Below are positions 36,719 through 45,352 of a DNA stretch of 64,000 nucleotides, in pieces (the stretch's first letter is position 1; every line of letters starts with the position of its first letter). Both the position numbers and the translations under genes were made by a program. Under the pieces are notes generated by a model. The model was not told where the DNA came from. It worked only from the letters and a program-made list of their open reading frames with translations, and ran no database searches. The stretch covers positions 62,001-126,000 of the forward strand of contig NZ_JFCA01000001.1 in the NCBI RefSeq assembly GCF_000612585.1, given 5' to 3'. The DNA is from Pseudomonas sp. CHM02 (GTDB taxonomy: Bacteria; Pseudomonadota; Gammaproteobacteria; Pseudomonadales; Pseudomonadaceae).

Positions 36719-38161
36719 ATGACCAATCTGTTGCTTTACCAACGTATCGCCCAGCAACTGGCTGAGGATATCCGGCGCGGTGTCTATCAACCGGGCGAGC
36801 GCGTGCCTTCGGTGCGCAAGATGAGCTCGCAGTTGAACGTAAGCCACGCGACGGTGTTGCAGGCCTACGCCAACCTGGAAGACCAGGGGCTGATCCGGGC
36901 GCGGCCGCAGTCCGGCTATTACGTGCACCAGACGCCCGCGCTCACGGCGCCAACGCCGGACATCGCCCGGGTGGAGCGCCCGGGGCTGGTCACCCGCAGC
37001 AGCATCATCCAGCAAGTGTTGGGCGAGTCGCGCCGCGAAGGTGTGTTCCCGCTGGGCGCCGCCGTGCCGAGCGTGGATTACTTGCCGGTGCGCGCGCTGC
37101 ACCAGCAACTGGCCAAGGTCACGCGCTTCCAGAGCCCACGGGCCTTCAGCTACATGTTCAGCCCCGGTTTCGAACCGCTGCGCCGCCAGGTGGCGATCCG
37201 CATGCGTGATGCGGGCGTGGTGGTGGACCCTTCCGAAGTGGTGATCACCCACGGTTGCGTGGACGCATTGCAGATGTCGCTGCGGGTGCTGACGCGGCCT
37301 GGCGACCTGATTGCCGCTGAATCACCGACCTATTATGGTTTGCTGCAACTGGCCGACCTGCTGGGTCTCAAGGTCATCGAGATCCCCAGCGACCCATCTA
37401 CCGGGATGAGCCTGGAAGCCCTGCAGCTGGCGGCCAACCAATGGTCGATCAAGGCACTGGTGCTGACCACACGCCTGAGCAATCCCCTGGGCGGCACCAT
37501 GCCTGAGGAGCGGCAGAAACAGTTGCTGCGCCTGGCGTCGGATTTCGATATCCAGATTGTCGAAGACGATATCTACGGCGAACTGATGTTCGAACTGGGC
37601 CGCAGCAAGGCCTTGAAAGCCTACGACCGCCTTGACCGAGTGATCTATTGCTCGAGTTTTTCCAAGACGCTGTCCCCCGGCGTGCGCATCGGCTGGATGA
37701 TCGCTGGCAAGTACCAGCAGGAAATCCAGCGCCTGCAGATGTTCAGCACCCACTCCGCGTGCAGTGTCACGCAGATGGGCGTCGCGGCATACCTGGAGAA
37801 CGGCGGATATGACCGGCACCTGCGCTACATCCGCCAGGAATACCGCAAGAACCTCAGCGCCTTCCAGCTGGCAGTGCAGCAGTATTTCCCGGAGGGCACG
37901 CAGATGACCCGCCCGACCGGCGGCTTCATCCTGTGGGTCAGTTTGCCGGGGCGGGTCAATACGCAGGAACTGCACGTGCGTGCCCTGCAACAGGGCATCA
38001 GCATTGCGCCGGGGCTGATCTTCAGCAACACCGAACAGTTCAACCACTGCATTCGCCTCAACTGCGGTACGCCGTGGAACCGCGAGGCAGAGCGGGCGCT
38101 GATGACGCTGGGGATGCTGGCCAGCCAGTTGTGCCAGGAGACCGCGGCGGCTGGCTTTTGA
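36719..38161 (+). CDS. MocR-type regulator (GntR HTH fused to aminotransferase domain)
   Basis: The 480-residue protein has an N-terminal GntR winged helix (about 5-75) and a fold-type I aminotransferase domain (about 105-470). The PLP lysine is Lys316 in SSFSKTLSPG, and the conserved DDIY and RIGW segments are present. Such proteins sense PLP or amino acids and seldom act as aminotransferases. No obvious target gene is adjacent. The ACTGT repeats upstream suggest autoregulation. Confidence 0.92.
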   Translation: MTNLLLYQRIAQQLAEDIRRGVYQPGERVPSVRKMSSQLNVSHATVLQAYANLEDQGLIRARPQSGYYVHQTPALTAPTPDIARVERPGLVTRSSIIQQVLGESRREGVFPLGAAVPSVDYLPVRALHQQLAKVTRFQSPRAFSYMFSPGFEPLRRQVAIRMRDAGVVVDPSEVVITHGCVDALQMSLRVLTRPGDLIAAESPTYYGLLQLADLLGLKVIEIPSDPSTGMSLEALQLAANQWSIKALVLTTRLSNPLGGTMPEERQKQLLRLASDFDIQIVEDDIYGELMFELGRSKALKAYDRLDRVIYCSSFSKTLSPGVRIGWMIAGKYQQEIQRLQMFSTHSACSVTQMGVAAYLENGGYDRHLRYIRQEYRKNLSAFQLAVQQYFPEGTQMTRPTGGFILWVSLPGRVNTQELHVRALQQGISIAPGLIFSNTEQFNHCIRLNCGTPWNREAERALMTLGMLASQLCQETAAAGF

Positions 38162-38265
38162 GACGTGTCTCAGGGGGAAATCCGATAGCGGGCTAATCAC
38201 CGCGCTTGTCATGCCGTGCACAACAAGCGAGCATATGGCCCTCTGCCGTTAATGCTGTAGGCAAT

Positions 38266-38736
38266 ATGACCTCTATTGTTCGCGCTGTTTTGGTGATTGG
38301 CCTGTTAAGCCTGTGTAACGTCAGCACAGTGCTGGCGGCAGCCCCTGTGAGTGAAACCAAGCCTGCTGCCAGCGCCGAGCAAAAGACCCCCGCGAAAAAA
38401 ACGGCGCCCGTGGTCAAGAAAAAAGCCGCCCCGGTCAAGAAACGTGCGGCGAGCAAGTCCAAGTCATCCCGTGAAGTCGCGCAGACACAATTGCCACCAG
38501 CACAGTTGGACCTGTCGCTGCCTTCTGACATGGTCAGGCACTTGCAGCCGATTGGCACCATGCCCAAGCCCAAGAGCGTGCCGCTGCTGCCGCCGATGTT
38601 TGGTGAAAAACCCACTGACAACAGTGCGTTCCAGATCAACGGCCGCCTGCTCAGCAATGAGATGAGGCTGCAGTTGCGCAACGAAGAACGGCGCGATGTA
38701 GAAGGCGCCGCGCTGGATTTCGAATTCAAGCAGTAA
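38266..38736 (+). CDS. secreted lysine/proline-rich hypothetical protein
   Basis: The 156-residue product has a signal peptide (hydrophobic residues 5-24), then a Lys/Ala/Pro tract (about 30-65, with repeated KK-A-P units) and a C-terminal part ending in DFEFKQ. The basic tract may contact nucleic acid, peptidoglycan or membranes. ATG 38266 is chosen since the signal peptide begins there. I do not recognise the family. Confidence 0.72.
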   Translation: MTSIVRAVLVIGLLSLCNVSTVLAAAPVSETKPAASAEQKTPAKKTAPVVKKKAAPVKKRAASKSKSSREVAQTQLPPAQLDLSLPSDMVRHLQPIGTMPKPKSVPLLPPMFGEKPTDNSAFQINGRLLSNEMRLQLRNEERRDVEGAALDFEFKQ

Positions 38737-38829
38737 ACTTTTCCACAAACGTGACGTTGCCCTCCGACCATCTGTCGCAGACTGGTCAGCCACTTTTGTT
38801 TTCTGCGAAAAACCCCTGTTAGGCCATTT

Positions 38830-38845
38830 TAAAACAGCTGTTTTA
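38830..38845. promoter_or_regulatory. perfect 16-bp palindrome upstream of the YkgJ-type gene
   Basis: TAAAACAGCTGTTTTA is a perfect palindrome 53 bp before the gene, with a TACTCT -10-like hexamer just after it (38851-38856). It looks like a dimeric-repressor operator. Confidence 0.55.
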
Positions 38846-38897
38846 GGGCGTACTCTAGCCCGGCCATCCACATTGAGTCGTCGAGGACCTGCTGGTC

Positions 38898-39152
38898 ATG
38901 AATTGCCGTGAAGGCTGTGGCGCCTGCTGCATTGCCCCCTCCATCAGTTCGCCATTACCGGGAATGCCACAGGGCAAACCGGCCGGCGAACGCTGCCTGC
39001 ACCTGTCGGTCGAACAGCTATGCCTGCTGTTCGGGCAACCGGAGCGCCCGGCGGTGTGCAGTGATTTCAAGGCGGATATCGAGGTCTGCGGCACCGACCA
39101 GGCCGATGCGATCCGCTTGATCGGCTGGTGGGAGCACATGACGGCGGCTTGA
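38898..39152 (+). CDS. YkgJ-family cysteine-cluster protein
   Basis: The 84-residue protein has eight cysteines or so in the CxxGCGACC...C...C pattern of the YkgJ (CxxCxxCC zinc/iron-binding) family. It may bind a zinc ion or Fe-S cluster. It is short but of normal length for the family. It lies 41 bp before the START-domain gene. Function is unknown. Confidence 0.85.
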   Translation: MNCREGCGACCIAPSISSPLPGMPQGKPAGERCLHLSVEQLCLLFGQPERPAVCSDFKADIEVCGTDQADAIRLIGWWEHMTAA

Positions 39153-39193
39153 TGGGCTTTACTATCGGAACTTCAACAATAAGGAATACAACA

Positions 39194-39799
39194 ATGGGTT
39201 CGCTGAAACGAATGGCTGTGTTGTGCGGTTTTACGGTGTTGTTTGCTGCCACTGCCCAGGCTGAGGATTGGCAAGTCGCCAAGGACGAAGGCGGTATCAA
39301 GGTGTCCCTGAGCGAAATTGCCGGTTCCAAGTACAAGGCGTATCGCGGTGTGACCGTGATCAACGCGCCTGTGTCAAAAATCGTCGCCCTGCAGGAAGAC
39401 GTGGCCGGTGCCTGTGCCTGGATCCACGAGTGCAAGTCCCAGAAGCTGGTGGACAAGAAAGGTGATGAGAGCTGGACCTACACCCAATTCAAAGCCCCGT
39501 TCCCCGTGACGGACCGCGATTCCTACCTGCATATCACCACGACCAAGGCGGCCGACGGCACGCTGACCCGCAAGCTCGAAGGTGTACCGACCTACAAGCC
39601 TGAAGAAAAAGGCTACGTCCGGGTTGCCCAGGTCAACGGCTTCTGGAAACTCGTGCCAAAAGGCGACAACCAGACCGAAGTGACCTATCAGGTGCACACC
39701 GAGCCAGGTGGCAGCGTGCCTTCGTGGCTGGCCAACAAGTTCGTGGTGGACGCGCCGTTCAACACCTTGAAAGCCTTGAAAGAACACGCTGAAAAATAA
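39194..39799 (+). CDS. periplasmic START-domain protein
   Basis: The 201-residue protein has a signal peptide (cleavage likely near AQA) and a START lipid-binding fold (about 25-195), with the conserved segments INAPVSKIVALQED and WKLVPKGDNQTEVTYQ. START domains hold hydrophobic ligands, so a periplasmic lipid or sterol-like molecule is possible. ATG 39194 follows AAGGAATACAACA. The longer frame overlaps the upstream gene. Confidence 0.85.
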   Translation: MGSLKRMAVLCGFTVLFAATAQAEDWQVAKDEGGIKVSLSEIAGSKYKAYRGVTVINAPVSKIVALQEDVAGACAWIHECKSQKLVDKKGDESWTYTQFKAPFPVTDRDSYLHITTTKAADGTLTRKLEGVPTYKPEEKGYVRVAQVNGFWKLVPKGDNQTEVTYQVHTEPGGSVPSWLANKFVVDAPFNTLKALKEHAEK

Positions 39800-39811
39800 G
39801 CGCAGTTGATC

Positions 39812-39902
39812 CGGTGCCTCCTGACTCGAGTGGAACGTTTGGCGACCCCTCAAGGTCCAGATAGTGGTAAGCCCACACACGGGTTTTATCGAGGAGGCAC
39901 CG
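39812..39902 (+). promoter_or_regulatory. leader stem that hides the ribosome binding site
   Basis: CGGTGCCTCC (39812-39821) is exactly complementary to GGAGGCACCG (39893-39902), which contains the Shine-Dalgarno of the 78-aa gene at 39903. The stem would sequester the site, and a small AAGCCC/GGGTTT hairpin can form in the loop. Confidence 0.6.
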
Positions 39903-40139
39903 ATGCAAAAGTGGCAGATTACCTTCGTTGATGATCACGGCGTGAAGTCCGTCGAGCAGTTCACCTGCGACCAGAAGCCCAGCCTCGAAGATGCGGCACA
40001 CATGATTCGCAACAAGCTGGTGCCCGTCGCCGCCGAACTGGACCTCAATGACCTGGAGGGCCGCAAACCCGAGCCTACGGTCAAGATCCTCAAAGACCAG
40101 AACAGTATCCAGATCCTCGACATCTCTCCCGCCGCCTGA
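39903..40139 (+). CDS. small hypothetical protein, 78 aa
   Basis: This 78-residue acidic cytosolic protein begins MQKWQITFVDDHGVKSVEQF and reads like a small alpha/beta domain. ATG 39903 follows the strong Shine-Dalgarno GAGGAGG. That site is buried in a 10-bp stem, so expression may be regulated after transcription. I do not recognise a named family. Confidence 0.75.
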   Translation: MQKWQITFVDDHGVKSVEQFTCDQKPSLEDAAHMIRNKLVPVAAELDLNDLEGRKPEPTVKILKDQNSIQILDISPAA

Positions 40140-40352
40140 ACATTCCCTGTACACCTTCCAAGCACCTCTGGTGGAGGTGATAGCTTCGCGCTACTCTGCA
40201 AGTGAGATCAGCGAATGAATCGCTAAGGTCTGGTCTTGTCAGCTACATGCTTGTTTTCCAGCGGTGATGTCATTGCCGTAGCCCCCACGCCAGTACGGCG
40301 TGGGCTTCGGGAAGCACGGAAAGTCTATCCATCAATTCGAGGAGCACTTTTC
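40140..40352 (+). promoter_or_regulatory. structured leader of rraB
   Basis: Three stems are visible: CACCTC/GAGGTG (about 40164-40180), CCCACGCC/GGCGTGGG (about 40284-40305), and GCTT-CGGG-AAGC just after it. The last ends about 40 nt before the rraB ATG. This may be a regulated leader for an RNase E inhibitor. Confidence 0.4.
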
Positions 40353-40694
40353 ATGAGCACAGCCTATCAAGAAGACATCAGCACCAACGTTCTGCGCCGC
40401 ATGAAAGAAGGCGGCTTCGACTTCTCGCGTTTTCACCCCATCGAGTTCTACGCCATATTCCCGGATGAGGAACGGGCGCGCAGGGCAGCGGGTGAGTTTC
40501 GTGGGGAATCCCTGAATGCCCAGGTCAGTGCGCGCGACGATGGCGCCTGGTACCTGGAACTGAGCAAAATCATGTTCGCCACCTACGACGGCATAGGAGA
40601 CTTCGAGCAAGACTTCGGGGCGGTGGTCGAGCCGCTGGGCGGGATCATCGAAGGATGGGGCGTCAAGCAGGAGGTGCGTGGGTTACCCATGTAG
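40353..40694 (+). CDS. rraB: ribonuclease E inhibitor RraB family protein
   Basis: RraB proteins bind RNase E and slow its RNA decay. The 113-residue protein has the family features YQEDISTNVLRRMKEGGFDFS, FYAIFPDEERAR and the C-terminal FEQDFGAVVEPLGG segment. AGGAG lies 10 nt before ATG 40353. It has a long structured leader and a hairpin terminator. It is a good match in length and motif, but action on RNase E is assumed from family. Confidence 0.85.
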   Translation: MSTAYQEDISTNVLRRMKEGGFDFSRFHPIEFYAIFPDEERARRAAGEFRGESLNAQVSARDDGAWYLELSKIMFATYDGIGDFEQDFGAVVEPLGGIIEGWGVKQEVRGLPM

Positions 40695-40720
40695 CGGCAA
40701 TTTATGAGCAACACAGCGTA

Positions 40721-40754
40721 TCGGCTGACCTTTTGGGTCGGCCGATTTTGTTTG
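40721..40754 (+). terminator. rho-independent terminator after rraB
   Basis: TCGGCTGACC pairs with GGTCGGCCGA (one G-U pair) around a TTTTG loop, followed by TTTTGTTTG. Confidence 0.85.
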
Positions 40755-40792
40755 TGCCGCGCCCCGACATCGCCACCACCCAATGCACCGCG

Positions 40793-40822
40793 CAAAAAAA
40801 AACCACCCAAGAGGGTGGCTTA
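40793..40822 (-). terminator. orphan minus-strand terminator
   Basis: On the minus strand CCACCC-TCTT-GGGTGG is followed by nine or more U. No annotated minus-strand gene ends here, so it may end an undescribed transcript arising between 40823 and 41100. Confidence 0.65.
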
Positions 40823-41101
40823 AAGGGAAGAGCGGTTCGCTGAAGCGTCAGGACGCATCCTGTTCAGCAGATGGGGCCAATTATCCGCATGCTTGGCCGG
40901 GCAGTGAAATCAACTCTGACTATGCTGTTGATAGGCAAAGCCCGCATTGCGATGAAGCGTGCGGCCATGCGCCGTGCATTCTGCGCACCAGGACGGTGCG
41001 GCCAGTTTGCCGTGGTAATTCAACTCACTGATTTCTAAGTGTTTATGCCGCTGGCACGGGCCTTGCGATGGTTCTTGCGCCCGGGTGACAAGGAGTTCGG
41101 C
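40823..41101. other. intergenic region before the ATP-grasp gene
   Basis: No plus-strand gene is supported. On the minus strand an open frame of 34 codons (ATG near 40970, stop near 40870) could make a small basic hydrophobic peptide beginning MAARFIAMRALP. The orphan terminator downstream supports a minus-strand transcript of either an sRNA or a small peptide. Confidence 0.35.
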
Positions 41102-42511
41102 ATGATCCGCACTTATTACGATGAAATGTACGATGGGGCAGGGCAGGTCCGGCCTCATTACCGCGAGTTCGCCCGCTGGTTGGCTGAAACCCCTGCTGAA
41201 CTGCTGGCTCAACGCCGGCGCGAAGCCGATTTGCTGTTTCACCGCGCCGGGATCACCTTCACGCTCTATGGTGACGAGCAAGGCACCGAGCGTCTGATTC
41301 CCTTCGACACCATCCCACGCAGCATCCCTGCCAGCGAATGGCGGATTGTCGAGCGCGGCTGTATCCAGCGGGTCAAGGCGCTGAACATGTTTCTCGCCGA
41401 CCTGTACCACGAACAACGCATCATCAAGGCCGGCATCATTCCCGCCGAACAGGTGCTGGCCAACGAGCAATACCAGTTGGCGATGCAGGGCCTTGACCTG
41501 CACCGCGACCTGTATTCCCACATCTCCGGGGTCGACCTCGTACGCGATGGCGACGGCACGTACTACGTGCTGGAAGACAACCTGCGCACGCCCAGCGGCG
41601 TCAGCTACATGCTCGAAGACCGCAAGATGATGATGCGCCTGTTCCCCGAACTGTTCGCCGCCCAACGCATCGCGCCCATCGATCACTACCCCAACCTGCT
41701 GCTGGACACCCTGAAAAGCGCGAGCCCCCTGGACAACCCCAGCGTGGTCGTACTGACCCCGGGCCGCTTCAACAGCGCGTTCTTCGAGCATGCCTTCCTG
41801 GCCCGCGAAATGGGCGTGGAACTGGTGGAAGGCGCGGACCTGTTCGTGCGCGATGACCGCGTCTTCATGCGCACCACCGATGGCCCCAAGGCCGTGGACG
41901 TTATCTACCGCCGCCTGGACGACGCGTTCCTCGACCCATTGGCCTTCAATCCTGATTCGATGCTTGGCGTGCCCGGCCTGCTTGCGGCCTATCGCTCGGG
42001 CAATGTGGTACTGGCCAATGCCATCGGCACCGGGGTAGCGGATGACAAGTCGGTGTACCCCTTCGTCACCGAGATGATCCGTTTTTACCTGGACGAAGAA
42101 CCCATCTTGCAGAATGTCCCGACGTTTCAGTGCCGCAAGCCCGACGAACTGTCCCACGTATTGGCGAACCTGCCGGACCTGGTCGTCAAGGAAACCCAAG
42201 GCTCCGGCGGCTACGGCATGCTGGTCGGCCCGGCGTCCACCGCGGCGGAAATCGAAGCCTTCCGCGCCCGTATCAAGGCCAAGCCCCACGCCTATATCGC
42301 TCAGCCGACCCTGTGTTTATCCACCTGCCCGACCTTTGTCGAAAACGGCATTGCGCCCCGCCATATCGACCTGCGCCCGTTCGTGCTGTCCGGCAAGGAA
42401 ACCCGTGTGGTCCCCGGTGGCTTGACCCGCGTGGCATTGCGCGAAGGTTCGCTGGTGGTCAACTCGTCCCAGGGTGGCGGTACCAAAGACACTTGGGTGG
42501 TGGAGGACTGA
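41102..42511 (+). CDS. circularly permuted ATP-grasp protein
   Basis: The 469-residue protein is of the CP-ATPgrasp type (formerly DUF404/DUF407). It begins MIRTYYDEMYDGAGQVRPHY and carries the ATP-grasp segments LPDLVVKETQGSGGYGM and the DLRPFVLSGKE stretch. Such enzymes probably ligate an amino group to a carboxylate, making short peptides or amide tags. ATG 41102 has AAGGAG upstream, so the longer frame is rejected. The alpha-E gene follows immediately and the transglutaminase gene after that. Confidence 0.9.
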   Translation: MIRTYYDEMYDGAGQVRPHYREFARWLAETPAELLAQRRREADLLFHRAGITFTLYGDEQGTERLIPFDTIPRSIPASEWRIVERGCIQRVKALNMFLADLYHEQRIIKAGIIPAEQVLANEQYQLAMQGLDLHRDLYSHISGVDLVRDGDGTYYVLEDNLRTPSGVSYMLEDRKMMMRLFPELFAAQRIAPIDHYPNLLLDTLKSASPLDNPSVVVLTPGRFNSAFFEHAFLAREMGVELVEGADLFVRDDRVFMRTTDGPKAVDVIYRRLDDAFLDPLAFNPDSMLGVPGLLAAYRSGNVVLANAIGTGVADDKSVYPFVTEMIRFYLDEEPILQNVPTFQCRKPDELSHVLANLPDLVVKETQGSGGYGMLVGPASTAAEIEAFRARIKAKPHAYIAQPTLCLSTCPTFVENGIAPRHIDLRPFVLSGKETRVVPGGLTRVALREGSLVVNSSQGGGTKDTWVVED

Positions 42512-42515
42512 TGCC

Positions 42516-43466
42516 ATGCTGAGTAGAACTGCCTCGGATCTGTACTGGATGTCGCGCTACCTGGAACGCGCGGAAAACCTCGCGCGCATGCTCGATGTCA
42601 GCTATTCGCTGTCGCTGATGCCGCAGGACGGACGCGGTGATGGCCTGCATGAACTGGCCATGCCGCTGTTGATCACCGGCACCCTGGACGATTACCGCGA
42701 ACGTCACGGCGAATTGCACGCCGAACGCCTGTTGCACTTCTTTGCCCTGGATGCGGCCAACCCGGCCAGCATCTACAGCTGTCTCGGCGCGGCGCGGGCC
42801 AGTGCCCATGCGGTGCGTGGGCGGATTACCGCCGACATGTGGGAAAACATCAACGCGACCTGGCTGGATATTCGCGACATCGCCCAGCAGGGCCTGAGCC
42901 GCTATGGCATGAGCCGGTTCTGTGAATGGGTCAAGGAGCGCTCCCACCTGTTTCGCGGCGCCACCTACGGCACCATCATGCGCAACGATGCCTTCCGGTT
43001 CATTCGCCTGGGCACCTTTATTGAACGTGCCGACAACACGTTGCGCCTGCTGGACGCTCGCTATGAAATGGCTGGTGATCGTGCCGAAGCGGTCACCGAC
43101 GGCACGGCCCACGCCTACTATCAATGGAGCGCCTTGTTGCGCGCATTGTCGTCGTTCGAGGCCTACACCGAGATCTATCGCGATGCGCCCGGCGCGCGGC
43201 AAGTCGCCGAGTTGTTGCTGTTGCGCGCCGATGTGCCGCGCTCACTGCGTGCCTGCAGCGAAGAGATCGACCAGATCCTGGCCAGCCTGCCTGGCATCAA
43301 CGGCCGCCCGGCCCAGCGCCTGGCCGCCGAGATGGATGCGCGCCTGCGCTTTACCGCGATCGATGAAATTCTCGAGGAAGGCCTGCACGCCTGGCTGACC
43401 GACTTTATCCCCTTGGTCCGCCAGTTGGGCGACGCCATCTACAGTTCCTACCTGGAGGCCGCATGA
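42516..43466 (+). CDS. alpha-E domain protein
   Basis: The 316-residue protein is the all-helical alpha-E domain that partners CP-ATPgrasp in this cassette. It begins MLSRTASDLYWMSRYLERAEN, a conserved segment, and contains an ERADNTLRLLDARYE segment repeated in spirit later. It lies 4 bp after the ATP-grasp gene and overlaps the transglutaminase gene by ATGA. Its role is unknown. It may hold or present the peptide substrate. Confidence 0.9.
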   Translation: MLSRTASDLYWMSRYLERAENLARMLDVSYSLSLMPQDGRGDGLHELAMPLLITGTLDDYRERHGELHAERLLHFFALDAANPASIYSCLGAARASAHAVRGRITADMWENINATWLDIRDIAQQGLSRYGMSRFCEWVKERSHLFRGATYGTIMRNDAFRFIRLGTFIERADNTLRLLDARYEMAGDRAEAVTDGTAHAYYQWSALLRALSSFEAYTEIYRDAPGARQVAELLLLRADVPRSLRACSEEIDQILASLPGINGRPAQRLAAEMDARLRFTAIDEILEEGLHAWLTDFIPLVRQLGDAIYSSYLEAA

Positions 43467-44266
43467 GACTCTCCATCAGCCACGAAACCACCTACCACTA
43501 CGAAGACCAGGTGCGCGCCAGCATCCAGTACCTGCGCCTCACGCCCCACGACAGCGAGCGCCAGCATGTGCTCAGTTGGCAACTCGACCTGCCGCGTCCG
43601 GTGCGTGCCCAGGTGGATCCGTTCGGCAACATCCTGCATGTGCTGACCCTGGATGAACCCCACGATGCCATCATCATCGGCGCCCGTGGCCAAGTGGACA
43701 TCGACGAATTGCGCGAGGCCGAACACGAGAGCCAATCGGCGTTCCCGTTCCTGCGCTGCACCCGCCTGACCGAGCCCGATGAAGCCTTGCGCGGCTTTGC
43801 CGACCAGCATTGCCATCAACGTCGCGACCGCACGGCGTTGATCGACCTGATGCACGCACTGAACCAGGCGATGGTCTACACGCCTGGCGCGACCGAAGTC
43901 GACACCTGCGCCGCCCAGGCTTTTGCCGGCCGTGCGGGCGTGTGCCAGGACCATACTCATGCGTTCCTGGCCTGCGCGCGCAGCCTGGGCATTCCTGCGC
44001 GGTATGTGTCGGGGTATTTGTACACAGAAGACAGCACGCACCTGGCCAGCCACGCCTGGGCCGAAGCCTGGCTGGATGATGCCTGGTACAGCTTTGACGT
44101 GACCAACCAGCTCGCCCGCCCGGAGCGGCATTTGAAACTGGCGGTGGGGCTGGACTATCTCGATGCCTGCCCGGTACGCGGCATGCGCCGTGGTGGCGGG
44201 CATGAGCAGATGCATGCCAAGGTGTTCGTGGCACCGACACCAGTGATTTCCGTCCAGCAGCAATAA
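43463..44266 (+). CDS. transglutaminase-like cysteine peptidase
   Basis: The 267-residue protein has an N-terminal beta domain (Bact_transglu_N-like) and a transglutaminase-fold core. The catalytic triad is visible as Cys in GVCQDHTH, His in SHAWAEAW and Asp in FDVTN. It could cleave or transfer the isopeptide made by the ATP-grasp partner. It overlaps the alpha-E gene, so the three genes are one operon. A REP pair follows. Confidence 0.9.
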   Translation: MRLSISHETTYHYEDQVRASIQYLRLTPHDSERQHVLSWQLDLPRPVRAQVDPFGNILHVLTLDEPHDAIIIGARGQVDIDELREAEHESQSAFPFLRCTRLTEPDEALRGFADQHCHQRRDRTALIDLMHALNQAMVYTPGATEVDTCAAQAFAGRAGVCQDHTHAFLACARSLGIPARYVSGYLYTEDSTHLASHAWAEAWLDDAWYSFDVTNQLARPERHLKLAVGLDYLDACPVRGMRRGGGHEQMHAKVFVAPTPVISVQQQ

Positions 44267-44281
44267 TTCACCACTGATCAA

Positions 44282-44372
44282 CTGTAGGAGCCGGCTTGCC
44301 GGCGATAGCGTCGTTCAGTGACTACATGGGTGACTGACCTGCCTCTATTGCCGGCAAGCCGGCTCCTACAGG
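44282..44372. repeat. paired REP element (GTAGGAGCCGGC type)
   Basis: Inverted copies of CTGTAGGAGCCGGCTTGCCGG follow the transglutaminase gene, between convergent transcripts. Confidence 0.92.
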
Positions 44373-44385
44373 GGCAACGTCAAGA

Positions 44386-45192
44386 TCAGGGGTGTTGCTT
44401 GCGCCCGGCCATATGCTTCAAATACCCCACCAATAAATCCAGCTCACTGTCCGGCAACACACTGGCCGCAAACGCAGGCATCTTCGCCTGTGGCCAATGC
44501 CGCAAACTCTGCGGGTCACGGATATAGCGCTTGAGGAAATCACCGCCAAAATATTCGGTGGGGTTGTAGGGAATATTCAGGTCCGGCCCCACCTGGGCAT
44601 CACCGGCGCCATTGAGACGGTGACACGCCAGGCAGTTTTTCTGGAACAGCGCAAAGCCTTGGTTGATCGGGTTATTGGCCGCCAGTTTCGGGTCGGGCAG
44701 CAGCGCCGGAAAGCGTTCCGCTACGGTCTTCAATTGCTTGATCGCGGAAATCTGGAACGGCCACTGTTCCGGGCTGATGTGCCCGGCTTGCGGGTCGGTC
44801 CACACCAGGTAGAACGGCCCGGCACTCGGTTTACCGTCGGCCAGCGCAGGCCATGGCTGCGTGGGGTCTTCCACCGCCAGCCAGGCGCGGGCACCGTGGT
44901 TTTCCAGCAGTGGCGCAGCCGTGAGTTCGGCGGCGAAACCATCGAGGGCAACGGCCTGCACGTGGCTCTCCGGTTTCAAGCCCGATAGGAGCGCGGCCAG
45001 CGGGACTGCGCGATAGGTCATGGTGCGCTTGTAGGACACGTCTTCGGTGATCTGCACAGTTTGCGCCTGCGGGTGCTTGAGCAAGTCAGCGGTCTGCCAG
45101 GTCTTGGTGCTGTGGTCGAGTTCGACGGTCAATTGCGCCGCCGAAGCGGGAAGGCCGATCAGCAAGGCGAAGAGGACGAGGATGGATTTCAA
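44386..45192 (-). CDS. c-type cytochrome with N-terminal periplasmic domain
   Basis: The 268-residue protein has a Sec signal (MKSILVLFALLIGLPASA) read from TTG 45192, an N-terminal domain of the type that begins molybdopterin or copper-related periplasmic proteins (about 25-170), and a C-terminal class I cytochrome c domain with CLACH heme site and a distal Met in AKMPAF. It is thus a periplasmic electron carrier. The upstream 31-aa membrane protein may be co-expressed. Confidence 0.82.
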   Translation of the reverse strand: MKSILVLFALLIGLPASAAQLTVELDHSTKTWQTADLLKHPQAQTVQITEDVSYKRTMTYRAVPLAALLSGLKPESHVQAVALDGFAAELTAAPLLENHGARAWLAVEDPTQPWPALADGKPSAGPFYLVWTDPQAGHISPEQWPFQISAIKQLKTVAERFPALLPDPKLAANNPINQGFALFQKNCLACHRLNGAGDAQVGPDLNIPYNPTEYFGGDFLKRYIRDPQSLRHWPQAKMPAFAASVLPDSELDLLVGYLKHMAGRKQHP

Positions 45193-45352
45193 GACGCAGG
45201 CCCGACTCAAAGTGGCGATTGGGCTCACGATACCGGAAATTGGCGCGCAAAAAGACAGCCCCTGCAGGACCGCTATGCGCAATGTCCCGGCAGGTGCTGC
45301 CAAAAGCTGCAAACCCGGTGCTGTGAATGCACGGAATGTGGGCGTGGGGTGG

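Noticed and set aside
40910-42289. 459-codon minus-strand frame opposite the ATP-grasp gene
   Set aside because: Shadow frame of a well-conserved protein. It lacks a recognisable domain.
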